Source of the DNA: an uncultured Flavobacteriaceae bacterium
GTDB lineage: Bacteria > Bacteroidota > Bacteroidia > Flavobacteriales > Flavobacteriaceae
Direction: 5' to 3'
DNA length: 64,000 nucleotides
Assembly (NCBI GenBank): GCA_947498845.1
Contig: CANMLX010000010.1
Coordinates: forward strand, 53,616 to 117,615
Part shown: piece after piece, positions 8,679-17,978 of the stretch
Layout of the letters: the number at the start of each line of letters is the position of its first letter
How positions within the stretch are numbered: the stretch's first letter is position 1
Notes under the pieces: model-generated
What the model saw: the letters and a program-made list of their open reading frames with translations, nothing else
Databases searched by the model: none
What the model was told of the DNA's origin: nothing
Translations under genes and position numbers: made by a program

Positions 8679-10199
8679 ATGAAACATATAAAAATTTTAG
8701 GACTGTTAATAATCGCTTTATTAGCAATAAGTTCTTGTAAAGAAGATGATGAATTGGTTTTTACTACTTCTGAAGCTGAAGGGGTAGCATTTAACACTAC
8801 GTTTTTAGATAGTTATATGCTAAATTCTAGTTTAGGGAATAATCTTGCAGAACGTTTTACCTGGAGTGCTGTGGAATTTGATGTTCCTACAGAAGTAAGT
8901 TACAGTTTAGAAGCTGCAACCATGGAAGACTTTAGTGATTTTATAGATGATTCCACAAATGAAGATTTTTCTAAATATAATATAGGTACCACTACAAGTA
9001 ATGAGTTGCCCGTTACAATAGCCAATATGTTGGATTTAGCAGCATTAGCAGGTCTAGATAACGATCCAAATACAGATGCGCCTAATATTGGGAAATTATA
9101 TTTTAGAATAAAAGCTTTTGTAGGCCAACAAGGTGTGCCTTCTTTTTCTGAAGTACAATCATTAAATATAGAATTACAGGAGAATACAGAAACAGGAGGA
9201 GAAATACCAAATTGCCCATCTATATGGGTTGTAGGAGCTGGTGCTCCAGATGCTGGTTGGGGTTGGGATACACCAGTAGAGCTCCTTTGTTTTGATGACG
9301 TTTATAAAACCAATATAAATTTAGTTAATGATGCGTTTCGTTTCTTTTTAACAGAAGGTGATTGGGATTCTGGGCAAAACTATACGTTTTACTCCGGAGA
9401 AGGCTATACTATAGATTCAAATTTAGTAGATGCCATGGATGGAGACAACAATTTTAGCTTTACTGGTACCCCAGGTAGATATTTATTAATTGTAGATACG
9501 GTTAATAAAATAATTAGGTTAGATGCTCCACAAGCAGAAGTTTCTAATTGTGACGCGGTTTGGGTAGTAGGAGCAGCAGCAGTTGATGCCGGATGGGGCT
9601 GGGATACACCAGTAGAATTCTCGTGTACCGATGGCTATTTTAGTGCTAATATAAATTTGGTAAACGACGCGTTCCGTTTCTTTTTAACAGAAGGTGATTG
9701 GGATTCTGGGCAAAACTATACGTTTTACTCTGGAGAAGGTTATACCATAGATCCAAATTTAGTAGATGCCATGGATGGGGATAACAACTTTAGTTTTACA
9801 GGGACACCAGGAAAGTATTTGTTGGGTGTAGATACAGTAAACAAAACGATTACATTAGGAAACCCAAGGGCAGAAGAAGCAAATTGCGATGCTGTTTGGA
9901 TAGTAGGGGCAGGAGCTTCAGATGCCGGATGGGGCTGGGATACACCAGTAGAATTCTCGTGTACTGATGGCTATTTTAGTGCTAATATAAATTTGGTAAA
10001 CGACGCGTTCCGTTTCTTTTTAACAGAAGGTGATTGGGATTCTGGACAGAATTACCCATTTTATTCGGGAGAAGGCTATATCATACATCCAGATTTAGTA
10101 GATGCCATGGATGGAGATAATAATTTTAGTTTTACAGGGACACCAGGTAATTACTTGTTAACAGTAGATACAGTTAATAAAGTTATCGATTTAAGATAG
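8679..10199 (+). CDS. SusE/SusF-like surface glycan-binding lipoprotein with three near-identical C-terminal repeats
   Basis: 506 residues with a lipoprotein signal (LLAISSCKEDD). An N-terminal SusE-type immunoglobulin-like domain covers about residues 25-170. It is followed by three tandem repeats of exactly 112 residues, starting at about residues 178, 290 and 402 with NCxxxWVVGAxAxDAGWGW; each contains FRFFLTEGDWDSGQNY and AMDGDNNFSFTGTPG. These match the starch-binding domains found in SusE/SusF, where aromatic residues stack on alpha-glucan. The usual number in a SusE is two, so a third copy looks like a recent expansion. Third gene of the operon, 32 bp after susD. Confidence 0.9.
   Translation: MKHIKILGLLIIALLAISSCKEDDELVFTTSEAEGVAFNTTFLDSYMLNSSLGNNLAERFTWSAVEFDVPTEVSYSLEAATMEDFSDFIDDSTNEDFSKYNIGTTTSNELPVTIANMLDLAALAGLDNDPNTDAPNIGKLYFRIKAFVGQQGVPSFSEVQSLNIELQENTETGGEIPNCPSIWVVGAGAPDAGWGWDTPVELLCFDDVYKTNINLVNDAFRFFLTEGDWDSGQNYTFYSGEGYTIDSNLVDAMDGDNNFSFTGTPGRYLLIVDTVNKIIRLDAPQAEVSNCDAVWVVGAAAVDAGWGWDTPVEFSCTDGYFSANINLVNDAFRFFLTEGDWDSGQNYTFYSGEGYTIDPNLVDAMDGDNNFSFTGTPGKYLLGVDTVNKTITLGNPRAEEANCDAVWIVGAGASDAGWGWDTPVEFSCTDGYFSANINLVNDAFRFFLTEGDWDSGQNYPFYSGEGYIIHPDLVDAMDGDNNFSFTGTPGNYLLTVDTVNKVIDLR
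9210..10196 (+). repeat. Three tandem 336-bp in-frame repeats inside the susE-like gene
   Basis: Units start at 9210, 9546 and 9882, exactly 336 bp (112 codons) apart. Between units 2 and 3, the 125-bp stretches 9585-9709 and 9921-10045 differ at a single base, while unit 1 is more diverged. This points to recent duplication or gene conversion within the gene. Confidence 0.9.
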
Positions 10200-10227
10200 A
10201 ACTTTTTCTCTATAAAAATTCCAAAAT

Positions 10228-10368
10228 AAAAAGAGGCTGTCTAAAACGTGCTATTCTTAATGAAATGATGAATCTCATTAGATCATAAAAATTTGATTTA
10301 AAATAAATTAATATTCATCGTTATGCTCTGAATAATATTATTAATCACTTTTTGGACAGCCTCTTTTT
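10228..10368. mobile_element. 141-bp MITE-like element between susE and the amylase gene
   Basis: Two 23-bp terminal inverted repeats (10228-10250 and 10346-10368) match at 21 of 23 positions and begin aaaaagaggctgtc, a sequence resembling IS ends in Bacteroidetes. About 95 bp of AT-rich non-coding DNA lie between them. The flanking bases on each side read AAAT (10224-10227 and 10369-10372), a possible 4-bp target duplication. The ends could also fold in the mRNA and act as a partial terminator ahead of the GH13 gene. Confidence 0.55.
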
Positions 10369-10381
10369 AAATAATCTTGTT

Positions 10382-13288
10382 ATGAAAAAAATAATACTCG
10401 TAGTATATATAATCTTTTTTATAGATCTTACTGCACAGGTAACCATTAATCCTAGTGCTTTTGAGGTGGATGCCTCTATCACTATTACTTTAGATCTCAA
10501 TAGTACAGCAACCAACTGTAATGGTTTAACAAGTCCAACAAAGGTATACATGCATTCTGGTATAGGGGATGATACAGATGCTTTTGGATTTAATGTTATT
10601 GGAAATTGGGGCGTAGATGATGGTGTTGGAGAAATGACAAATAACAACAATGGTACATGGAGTATCACTATTACTCCAGAAACCTATTACGGATTAAGCA
10701 CTTCTCAAGCCAGTAATGCTACCCAAATAGGAATGGTCTTTAGAAATGCTGATGGTTCACAGGAATTAAAAGCTAATAATTGTCAGGATTTTAAATTTTC
10801 AATAGGCATTATTAAAATAAATATTGTTGCACCAACATCTACACCTGTTTTTTTAGAATCTGGTGAAAATTTAACAATTAAAGCTAACCTAACATATCAA
10901 GGTAGCTTAGAGCCCGCAAATTTCAAATACTTTTTAAATGACAATTTAGAAACCAGCGGTAATGGATTTACAACCTATCAAGGGACAATAAATAATATAA
11001 CATCCAATTCGGTAGTAAAAATTGAAGGCTCTCCTTTGTCGACAGCAGATATAGCCCAAGTATCATTTGATGTTGTTATAGTGCCAGCTGTTGTTGAAGA
11101 AACGCTTCCTAGTGGATTAGAGGAGGGTATAAATTACAATATTAGTGATCCAACAAAAGCAACATTAGTGCTCAATGCACCAGGAAAAGACTATGTACAA
11201 TTAGCTGGAAGTTTTAATAATTATACACCAACCGAAGCCTATTTTATGAAGAAAGATACAGCTTCAGATTTGTTTTGGTTAGAATTAACAGGGTTAACCC
11301 CTAATGCAATTTATACATATCAATACTGGGCGTATGATAAAAATCCCATAGCTAATTCACCTGCTTTAGTGAAAATAGCCGACCCTTATTCAACATTAGT
11401 ATTATCACCTTTTGATGACACTGGAATACCTTCATTAAATTATCCTAGTTTACCAGCTTATCCAACAGGACAAGAACGCGAAGTAACCGTTTTACAAACT
11501 AATAAAACAGCATATAGTTGGCAGGTGTCAAACTTTTCGAAACCTAAAAAAGAAGATTTAATTATTTATGAAGTTTTAATTCGTGATTTCGATGCTAACA
11601 GGAGTTTTCAAGATTTAATAGATAGGATTGATTATTTTAAAAACTTAAATATAAATGCCATAGAACTCATGCCAGTCATGGAATTTGAAGGCAATGAAAG
11701 TTGGGGGTACAATACAGCTTTTCATATGGCATTAGATAAGTTTTATGGTACCGAAAATAAGTTTAAAGAATTTATTGATTTATGTCATCAACATGGTATT
11801 GCAGTTATTTTAGATATTGCATTAAATCATGCTTTTGGTAGAAATCCTATGGTACGCTTATGGATGAATGATGCAGATGGTGATGGTTGGGGTGCACCAA
11901 GTACAGAGAATCCTTATTTTAATGAAACAGCTAAGCATACATTTAATGTAGGATATGATTTTAACCATTCTAACACACTTACAAAAGCGTATACTAAACG
12001 TGTTATTAAACATTGGATAGAAGAATTTAAAATAGATGGATTTCGTTGGGATTTAACAAAAGGGTTTACGCAAAATTGTTCTTCTACAGATGAAGCTTGT
12101 ACTAACCGTTACCAACAAGATAGAGTAGATGTTTTAAAGGAATACGCCGATTATTCCTGGAGTTTAGATGAAACACATTATGTGATTTTTGAGCATTTAG
12201 GAACAGATGCAGAAGAGCAAGAATGGGCTAATTATAGAATTAATGACGCTACCCCTAAAGGGATTATGATGTGGGGTGAAATGTGGTCTGCTTATAAAAG
12301 CCTAGCCCAAGGGCAAACAAACAATATAACTATTGATAGAATAGGGCATACTGCTCATGGGTTTACTCAAAAACGTTTAATCGGTTTTACCGAAAGCCAT
12401 GACAAAGATAGGATTATGTATGAAATGACTACATTTGGTATAACCAGTACACCTTCTCATAATGTAAGAGATCTAAATACTGCTTTAACTAGAATGTCTG
12501 CTTTAGGCGCAGTAAGTATCCCAATTCCAGGACCGAAAATGCTGTGGCATTTTGCCGACTTAGGTATGGACGATTCTATTTGGACATGTAGTAATGGTAT
12601 TGTAAATTCAGATTATGATGGTAATGCAGATGGGGATTGTAAATTAGATACCAAACCACAGCCACAATGGACTGATAATTGGCTTAATGATGCTAACAGA
12701 AGTAGGGTATATAACGATTGGGCACGTTTAATCCAACTAAAAACGCAGGAACCTGTATTTAAAGGTGATTACAATATAACATCAGGTACACAAACACCTA
12801 GAATTAGTATTTATACTGGCGATGAAAACACATCTGGTGCTGAACTTAAAAACGTTATTATAATAGCAAATTTTGCAACAACACCCAAAAATGTTAATCC
12901 TAATTTTCCTTATAATGGTTTATGGTACGATTTAATGGACAATTCTGGTTCACCATCCAGTATTAGTGGTTCTATAACAAATGTTAATCTATTAGCAGGA
13001 ACATTTAAAATATATGGGAATCAAGCAGTAACACTTAAAGTTTCAGATTCAGAAAACTTAGATAACGTAAAGATATATCCTAATCCTTCAAGAGACATTT
13101 TAGTGATTAATAAAGCTGTAGATGCTCTAAAAATATATAATATACAGGGTAAATTAATAAAAACATTCAGTGGTCCGTTTAATAAAGGAGAACCATTTGA
13201 TATTTCGCAACTACCAGCGCATATCTATTTTGTAAAAGTAGAGAAAGGCAATCTGTTTTCTAATGCTTATAAATTTGTTAAACTTTAG
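10382..13288 (+). CDS. Secreted GH13 alpha-amylase/pullulanase-like enzyme with T9SS sorting domain
   Basis: 968 residues from the ATG at 10382 (MKKIILVVYIIFFI, signal peptide). An N-terminal beta-sandwich region (to about residue 230) precedes an E-set/CBM48-like domain (YVQLAGSFNNYTPTEAYF). The GH13 barrel then begins at DLIIYEVLIRDFD. Conserved regions: DIALNHAFG (I), DGFRWDLTKG with nucleophile Asp557 (II), HYVIFEHLG with acid/base Glu604 (III) and ESHDKDR with Asp674 (IV). The C-terminal ~80 residues (VKIYPNPSRDILVI ... KFVKL) are a type A type IX secretion sorting domain, so the enzyme is exported to the surface or medium. It would cut starch or glycogen into the oligosaccharides taken up by SusCD. 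Last gene of the operon. Confidence 0.93.
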   Translation: MKKIILVVYIIFFIDLTAQVTINPSAFEVDASITITLDLNSTATNCNGLTSPTKVYMHSGIGDDTDAFGFNVIGNWGVDDGVGEMTNNNNGTWSITITPETYYGLSTSQASNATQIGMVFRNADGSQELKANNCQDFKFSIGIIKINIVAPTSTPVFLESGENLTIKANLTYQGSLEPANFKYFLNDNLETSGNGFTTYQGTINNITSNSVVKIEGSPLSTADIAQVSFDVVIVPAVVEETLPSGLEEGINYNISDPTKATLVLNAPGKDYVQLAGSFNNYTPTEAYFMKKDTASDLFWLELTGLTPNAIYTYQYWAYDKNPIANSPALVKIADPYSTLVLSPFDDTGIPSLNYPSLPAYPTGQEREVTVLQTNKTAYSWQVSNFSKPKKEDLIIYEVLIRDFDANRSFQDLIDRIDYFKNLNINAIELMPVMEFEGNESWGYNTAFHMALDKFYGTENKFKEFIDLCHQHGIAVILDIALNHAFGRNPMVRLWMNDADGDGWGAPSTENPYFNETAKHTFNVGYDFNHSNTLTKAYTKRVIKHWIEEFKIDGFRWDLTKGFTQNCSSTDEACTNRYQQDRVDVLKEYADYSWSLDETHYVIFEHLGTDAEEQEWANYRINDATPKGIMMWGEMWSAYKSLAQGQTNNITIDRIGHTAHGFTQKRLIGFTESHDKDRIMYEMTTFGITSTPSHNVRDLNTALTRMSALGAVSIPIPGPKMLWHFADLGMDDSIWTCSNGIVNSDYDGNADGDCKLDTKPQPQWTDNWLNDANRSRVYNDWARLIQLKTQEPVFKGDYNITSGTQTPRISIYTGDENTSGAELKNVIIIANFATTPKNVNPNFPYNGLWYDLMDNSGSPSSISGSITNVNLLAGTFKIYGNQAVTLKVSDSENLDNVKIYPNPSRDILVINKAVDALKIYNIQGKLIKTFSGPFNKGEPFDISQLPAHIYFVKVEKGNLFSNAYKFVKL

Positions 13289-13329
13289 TACTGTATAAAT
13301 TTAATATAGTTGTTTTAGTTATTAGTTAA

Positions 13330-13365
13330 AAAAGGCCATCTAAAATTAATTTTAGATGGCCTTTT
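13330..13365. terminator. Bidirectional terminator after the amylase gene
   Basis: A perfect 36-bp palindrome (arms beginning aaaaggccatctaaaatt) with A-run and T-run ends, between the convergent GH13 and OmpA genes. It suits both strands. Confidence 0.88.
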
Positions 13366-13388
13366 AATTTGTAAAGAGATTAATTTTA

Positions 13389-14228
13389 TTAATTACCTCC
13401 TGTTTGTAAATTTTTCATTTCTTTTTCAACCAAGTCGTAGAATTGATCTAATTTTGGAAGTACTACTATACGTGTACGTCTATTAGTGGCTCTGTTCTCA
13501 GCAGTATTATTATCTACTAAAGGCACATAAGAACTACGTCCTGCAGCTATCAAACGTCCTGGTTTTACATTTAAAGTTTCTAAAACTCTTATTATAGCAG
13601 TAGATCTTTTAACACTTAAATCCCAGTTATCAATTAAAACACCTTTACTATAAGGAATGTCGTCTGTATGACCTTCAACCATACATTCAAAATCTGGTTT
13701 GCTATTAACTACTTTTGCAACTTTACCTAAAACAACTTTAGCTTTATCTGTTACATTGTAGCTTCCGCTTTTAAATAGTAATTTGTCTGATATAGAAATA
13801 AATACAACACCTTTCTCTACATTTACTTCAATATCTGGATCATTTATCCCTACTTCACGCTTAAAGCTTGTGACTAAGGCAAGAGTAACGCTATCCTTTT
13901 TAGTAATTGCATCTTGTAAGCGCGTAATTTTTAAATCTTTTTCTTTAATACTTTCTAATGTCTTCTCTATATTACTAGCTCCTTTGGCAGATAATACTTG
14001 AAGGTTATCATTATTTTTTCGTAAATCACTTACTTGATCTTCTAAAACAGATGCTCTTGCTGTAGCAGAAGCTTTTTCTTCTAAACAGGAATTTAATTTT
14101 ACTGTTGCAGAATTAAGTAAATCTTGTGTTTCTTTTTGTTTTTGTTCAAGTGCTAAAAATTCTTGTTTTGAAACACATGAGCTTAGTGTTAATACTGTGA
14201 TTAAACTAAGCAATAAAACTTTTCTCAT
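13389..14228 (-). CDS. OmpA-family peptidoglycan-binding lipoprotein
   Basis: 279 residues. A lipoprotein signal ends LTLSSCVSKQ. A coiled-coil region (about residues 20-115) is followed by an OmpA C-terminal domain (about 145-265) with the typical VEGHTDDIPY, WDLSVKRSTAIIRVL and NRRTRIVVLP motifs that bind diaminopimelate of peptidoglycan. It probably anchors the outer membrane to the cell wall. Monocistronic, converging with the amylase operon. Confidence 0.92.
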   Translation of the reverse strand: MRKVLLLSLITVLTLSSCVSKQEFLALEQKQKETQDLLNSATVKLNSCLEEKASATARASVLEDQVSDLRKNNDNLQVLSAKGASNIEKTLESIKEKDLKITRLQDAITKKDSVTLALVTSFKREVGINDPDIEVNVEKGVVFISISDKLLFKSGSYNVTDKAKVVLGKVAKVVNSKPDFECMVEGHTDDIPYSKGVLIDNWDLSVKRSTAIIRVLETLNVKPGRLIAAGRSSYVPLVDNNTAENRATNRRTRIVVLPKLDQFYDLVEKEMKNLQTGGN

Positions 14229-14341
14229 AATTATAAAATAGTTTTTCGGATTAAAAATATTTGCATTTACAGAGCAAAAATATATAAAATTTAAGTTGAT
14301 TCAAGTACCGTTAACAAATCTTTTGCTAACTAATTATACTC

Positions 14342-15325
14342 TTACTCATAAAACCTTTTTTTATTTACGAAATAGTCAAATACTATAGATGTTTTTTGAT
14401 AGTAATTTATCTTATTTTTTGACGACTTACGTTGTTTCAGCGCGTAAGGTAATAATTTATAAAAACTAAAATGAGCTTTTAAGATAGCAAAAGAGTGTCC
14501 TACTTTTAATTCTGCTAAAAATTTCACTCCCGCAATACCATCTAATATCAACCTTACAAACACTAAGAAAAATATATTCCCTTTAGCGTTTTTCACTAAA
14601 GTAACTAAGCTATTTCTAAAGTTTAAAAACGTTTTTCTAGGGTTAATATTACTCAATGTGGCGCCTCCAACATGATATACTTTAGAATCGCTAGTATAAA
14701 TAACGTCATCCCCTCTATTCTTTACTCTCCAGCAAAGATCAATTTCTTCCATATGAGCGAAAAAAAGCTCATCAAATCCGTTAAGTGCTTGAAAAATATC
14801 TCTTTTTATAAAAAAACATGCTCCCGAAGCCCAAAAAATTGAGGTTGTATCGTTATATTGATTATTATCTTTTTCTATGGTGTCAAAAATTCGCCCTCTA
14901 CAATAAGGATACCCATATTTATCTATAAAACCTCCAGCTGCTCCTGCATATTCAAAGTAGGCTTTGTTTTTAAAATCTAATATTTTTGGTTGAACTATAG
15001 CTGTATTTGGCCTGTCGTAAAATATTTTTTCAATAGGGGCAAGCCAATTTTTAGTCACTTCAACATCACTATTTAGTAAGCAAAACACATCTGCACTTAT
15101 TCCATTTAAAGCTTGATTATATCCCTTTGCAAACCCTCCATTTTCTTTGTTTTTTATAATTTTTACTGAAGAAAAAGTAGACTCTATGTAAGCTATAGAA
15201 CCATCAGAAGATGCATTGTCTGCAACATAAATATCGGCTCCTTTCGAATAGTTTACAACAGAAGGTAAAAACTGTTGTAAAAGGTGTTTTCCGTTCCAGT
15301 TTAATATAACGACAGCTATTTTCAT
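14342..15325 (-). CDS. Family 2 glycosyltransferase
   Basis: 327 residues. The GT-A fold is shown by VVILNWNGKHLLQQFLPSV, DNASSDGS (Asp36, Asp41), LLNSDVEVT (DxD-like metal site) and the acceptor region with HMEEIDLCWRVKNRGDDVIY (the ED base motif). C-terminal hydrophobic stretch around FFLVFVRLILDGIAG. It resembles rhamnosyltransferase-type GT2 enzymes acting on cell-surface glycans. Its start overlaps the stop of the following HsdR_N-like gene by 4 bp, so the two are translationally coupled. The sugar and acceptor are unknown. Confidence 0.9.
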   Translation of the reverse strand: MKIAVVILNWNGKHLLQQFLPSVVNYSKGADIYVADNASSDGSIAYIESTFSSVKIIKNKENGGFAKGYNQALNGISADVFCLLNSDVEVTKNWLAPIEKIFYDRPNTAIVQPKILDFKNKAYFEYAGAAGGFIDKYGYPYCRGRIFDTIEKDNNQYNDTTSIFWASGACFFIKRDIFQALNGFDELFFAHMEEIDLCWRVKNRGDDVIYTSDSKVYHVGGATLSNINPRKTFLNFRNSLVTLVKNAKGNIFFLVFVRLILDGIAGVKFLAELKVGHSFAILKAHFSFYKLLPYALKQRKSSKNKINYYQKTSIVFDYFVNKKRFYE

Positions 15326-15768
15326 TTTTTATATTCTGGTATATCCTTTAAAAAGTCATAACGTTTTTCTAAAAAATTCATCCGACAATAATAATGACTC
15401 ATCCCATTAGTAACCATTAAATATTTAGCATTTAGAGCCATGTTATAACGTGCAATTTGATCAAAAACATTTTGATTTATTTCTATCTTAGGAGATTTAC
15501 ACTCAATAACTATGGCAACACTTCCATCGGGTTCATAAACCAAAATATCATAGCGTTTTTTTAAGCCATTAACTTTAAGCTCTTTTTCTACGTTAATAAG
15601 TGATTTAGGATATTTTTTTTCTTTTATCAAATGGTGTATACAATGCTGTCTAACCCATTCTTCGGGTTGTAAAACCACAAATTTTTTGCGTATAATGTCA
15701 AAAATAGAAATTTTATTTTCGCTATTTTTGAATCGGAAAGAAAACTTTGAAAAATTGAGTTCCAGCAA
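15322..15768 (-). CDS. Small HsdR N-terminal-domain (PD-(D/E)xK) protein
   Basis: 148 residues. It matches the type I restriction enzyme R N-terminal nuclease domain: EEWVRQHCIHHLIKEKKYP, RYDILVYEPDGSVAIVIECKSP (metal-binding D and ExK) and DQIARYNMALNAKYLMVTNG. There is no helicase region and no hsdM/hsdS nearby. A stand-alone gene of this type next to holA is common in flavobacteria and is probably a housekeeping protein of unknown role rather than a restriction system. Divergent from holA. Confidence 0.82.
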   Translation of the reverse strand: MLELNFSKFSFRFKNSENKISIFDIIRKKFVVLQPEEWVRQHCIHHLIKEKKYPKSLINVEKELKVNGLKKRYDILVYEPDGSVAIVIECKSPKIEINQNVFDQIARYNMALNAKYLMVTNGMSHYYCRMNFLEKRYDFLKDIPEYKK

Positions 15769-15859
15769 TGTGAATTATTTAGTTTTCAAAGTTAAGCTAC
15801 TATATTAAAACAGACAATTCCCCGATTATTTAAATTTTGCGCTTTAAAAAAAATAGTTC

Positions 15860-16864
15860 TTGGACGAAGTTAAACAATTAGTTACCGATATAAAAAACAA
15901 AAACCTTAAGCCTATTTACTTCTTAATGGGAGAGGAGCCTTATTATATAGATAAAGTTTCGGATTTTATTGAAAATAATGTGTTAAGCGAAGAGGAAAAA
16001 GGATTTAATCAAGCTATACTTTATGGCAGAGATATTTCTGTAGAAGATATCGTAAGCACAGCAAAGCGATACCCGATGATGGCAGAATACCAAGTGGTTA
16101 TTATTAAAGAAGCCCAAGATTTGTCACGGCAAATAGAAAAATTAGCAGCATATGCCGAAAATCCGCAACCCACTACTATTTTAGTTGTTAATTACAAGTA
16201 TAAAAAAATAGATAAGCGCAAGTCGCTTTACAAAACCCTAAAAAAAACGGGCGTAATTTACGAGAGTAAAAAGTTATATGAAAACCAAGTAGCCGATTGG
16301 ATTCGTAGAGTATTATCTCCAAAAGGTTATTCCATTACACCTAAGGCTGCACAAATGTTAGTAGAATTTTTAGGCACAGACTTAAGTAAAATTAATAATG
16401 AGTTAGAAAAACTTAAAATTATTTTACCTAAAGAGAGTCAAATTACTCCAGAGCTCATAGAAGAAAACATAGGAATAAGTAAAGACTTTAATAATTTTGA
16501 ATTAAGAAAAGCCATTGGAGATAGAAATACAATTAAAGCACATAGAATTGTAAATTATTTTGCTGAAAATCCTAAAGACAACCCTATTGTAGTGACAGTG
16601 TCTTTATTATTTAATTTTTTCTCACAACTGTTACAATTCCATGGTTTAAAAGATAAATCACCAAGAGCAGTAGCTTCTAAGTTAAAAATCAACCCTTATT
16701 TTGTTAATGAGTATGCCACAGCTGCAAAAAATTACCCTATGAAAAAAGTAAGTGCAGTTATTTCAATTTTAAGGGATTTTGATGTTAAAAGTAAAGGTGT
16801 TGGCGCCAATTCTGTTCCGCAAGGCGATTTATTAAAAGAATTACTAGTTAGAATTTTAAGTTAA
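15860..16864 (+). CDS. holA: DNA polymerase III subunit delta
   Basis: 334 residues starting at a TTG (15860-15862). Typical delta-subunit features: KPIYFLMGEEPYYIDKV near the N-terminus, LVVNYKYKKIDKRKSLYKTL, and the C-terminal helical clamp-loader collar (LLVRILS). Delta opens the beta sliding clamp during replication. The stop codon overlaps the ung start by one base (TAATG), so the two are coupled. Confidence 0.92.
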   Translation: MDEVKQLVTDIKNKNLKPIYFLMGEEPYYIDKVSDFIENNVLSEEEKGFNQAILYGRDISVEDIVSTAKRYPMMAEYQVVIIKEAQDLSRQIEKLAAYAENPQPTTILVVNYKYKKIDKRKSLYKTLKKTGVIYESKKLYENQVADWIRRVLSPKGYSITPKAAQMLVEFLGTDLSKINNELEKLKIILPKESQITPELIEENIGISKDFNNFELRKAIGDRNTIKAHRIVNYFAENPKDNPIVVTVSLLFNFFSQLLQFHGLKDKSPRAVASKLKINPYFVNEYATAAKNYPMKKVSAVISILRDFDVKSKGVGANSVPQGDLLKELLVRILS

Positions 16865-17529
16865 TGAATGTAGAAATAGAAGAAACCTGGAAGCACTATT
16901 TAAATGGCGAATTTAATAAATCGTATTTTGAAAATTTAGTGCGTTTTGTAAAACAAGAATATATTATAAACACATGTTACCCTCCGGGCAAGCAAATTTT
17001 TAATGCCTTTAATTATTGTCATTTTAGCGATGTTAAAGTCGTTATTATAGGTCAAGACCCTTATCACGGTATAGGTCAAGCAAATGGCTTATGCTTCTCT
17101 GTGAATGATGGCATGCCTCACCCTCCGTCTTTAGTTAATATATTTAAAGAGATAGAAGATGACATGGGAATTGGTTATCCAAAAAGTGGAGATTTATCAC
17201 GTTGGGCAAAACAGGGTGTTTTACTTTTAAATGCGACTTTAACAGTTAGAGCTCATCAGGCAGCAAGTCATCAAAATAAAGGATGGGAACTGTTTACAGA
17301 TGCTATTATCCAGTGTATAAGTGATCACTTAAAAGGTGTTGTTTTTCTTTTATGGGGCGGGTTTGCAAAGAAAAAATCTAAACTAATAAATACAAGTAAA
17401 CATCATATACTCACATCAGGACATCCATCACCATTAAGTGCAAATAGAGGGTATTGGTTTGGAAACAAACATTTTAGTAAGACTAATGATATTCTAACTC
17501 AAATAGGGGTTACACCTATAAATTGGTAA
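16864..17529 (+). CDS. ung: Uracil-DNA glycosylase, family 1
   Basis: 221 residues, full length. Catalytic motif GQDPYHG (Asp65) and the HPSPLSANRG motif (His187) are intact, as is LLLNATLTVR. It removes uracil from DNA in base-excision repair. Directly follows holA; converges on a small minus-strand gene only 6 bp away. Confidence 0.96.
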   Translation: MNVEIEETWKHYLNGEFNKSYFENLVRFVKQEYIINTCYPPGKQIFNAFNYCHFSDVKVVIIGQDPYHGIGQANGLCFSVNDGMPHPPSLVNIFKEIEDDMGIGYPKSGDLSRWAKQGVLLLNATLTVRAHQAASHQNKGWELFTDAIIQCISDHLKGVVFLLWGGFAKKKSKLINTSKHHILTSGHPSPLSANRGYWFGNKHFSKTNDILTQIGVTPINW

Positions 17530-17535
17530 TAAAAT

Positions 17536-17709
17536 TTAACTACCAGTAGGAGCTAAGTGTTCTTCTTCTTGATCTATTGTAACACGATTAGAATGTAGAA
17601 TTATAGGCTTTTTGTTTGCCTTACTTACTTTTACAGCTTTATTAGTGCTAAATTTTAAAAGAAGTAAATTTACAACCACGAGGGAGGAAATAATTAGAGT
17701 AATTGTCAT
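17536..17709 (-). CDS. Small single-pass membrane protein, conserved-hypothetical type
   Basis: 57 residues from the ATG at 17709; in-frame ATGs at 17715 and 17721 would add two or four residues. An N-terminal membrane helix (ITLIISSLVVVNLLLLKF) is followed by a basic linker (KAVKVSKANKKP) and an acidic tail ending EHLAPTGS. This arrangement and the LAPTGS end resemble short flavobacterial membrane proteins of unknown function. A plus-strand open frame at 17612-17815 covers the same DNA but looks less protein-like. Confidence 0.6.
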   Translation of the reverse strand: MTITLIISSLVVVNLLLLKFSTNKAVKVSKANKKPIILHSNRVTIDQEEEHLAPTGS

Positions 17710-17978
17710 TAACATAGGCATTATGGGGATTAATTATTTAACAAATAGGGGATTACGTAATTATTTGGTCGCTCAAATGTATAAAAAAAAATATAAACAG
17801 CATATAAAAACGTAAGTATATTCTGTTTTTGATGGTATTATTAACAATTTAATTAAACAAATCTCTTAAAGTTTTTTAATTTCTAATTTTCTATACTAGT
17901 TTTTGCCAATATAATTTTTTATACCGGAACCTTCACATTGGAAAATAAAATCTATTTTTGACCAAAAGTTCAATAATC

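Noticed and set aside
15322..15768. Type I restriction system
   Set aside because: Only the HsdR N-terminal domain is present, with no helicase, HsdM or HsdS; the location next to holA is typical of a stand-alone flavobacterial protein.
17612..17815. Plus-strand 67-codon frame after ung
   Set aside because: It overlaps the minus-strand small membrane protein, which has a better protein pattern (membrane helix, basic linker, acidic tail).
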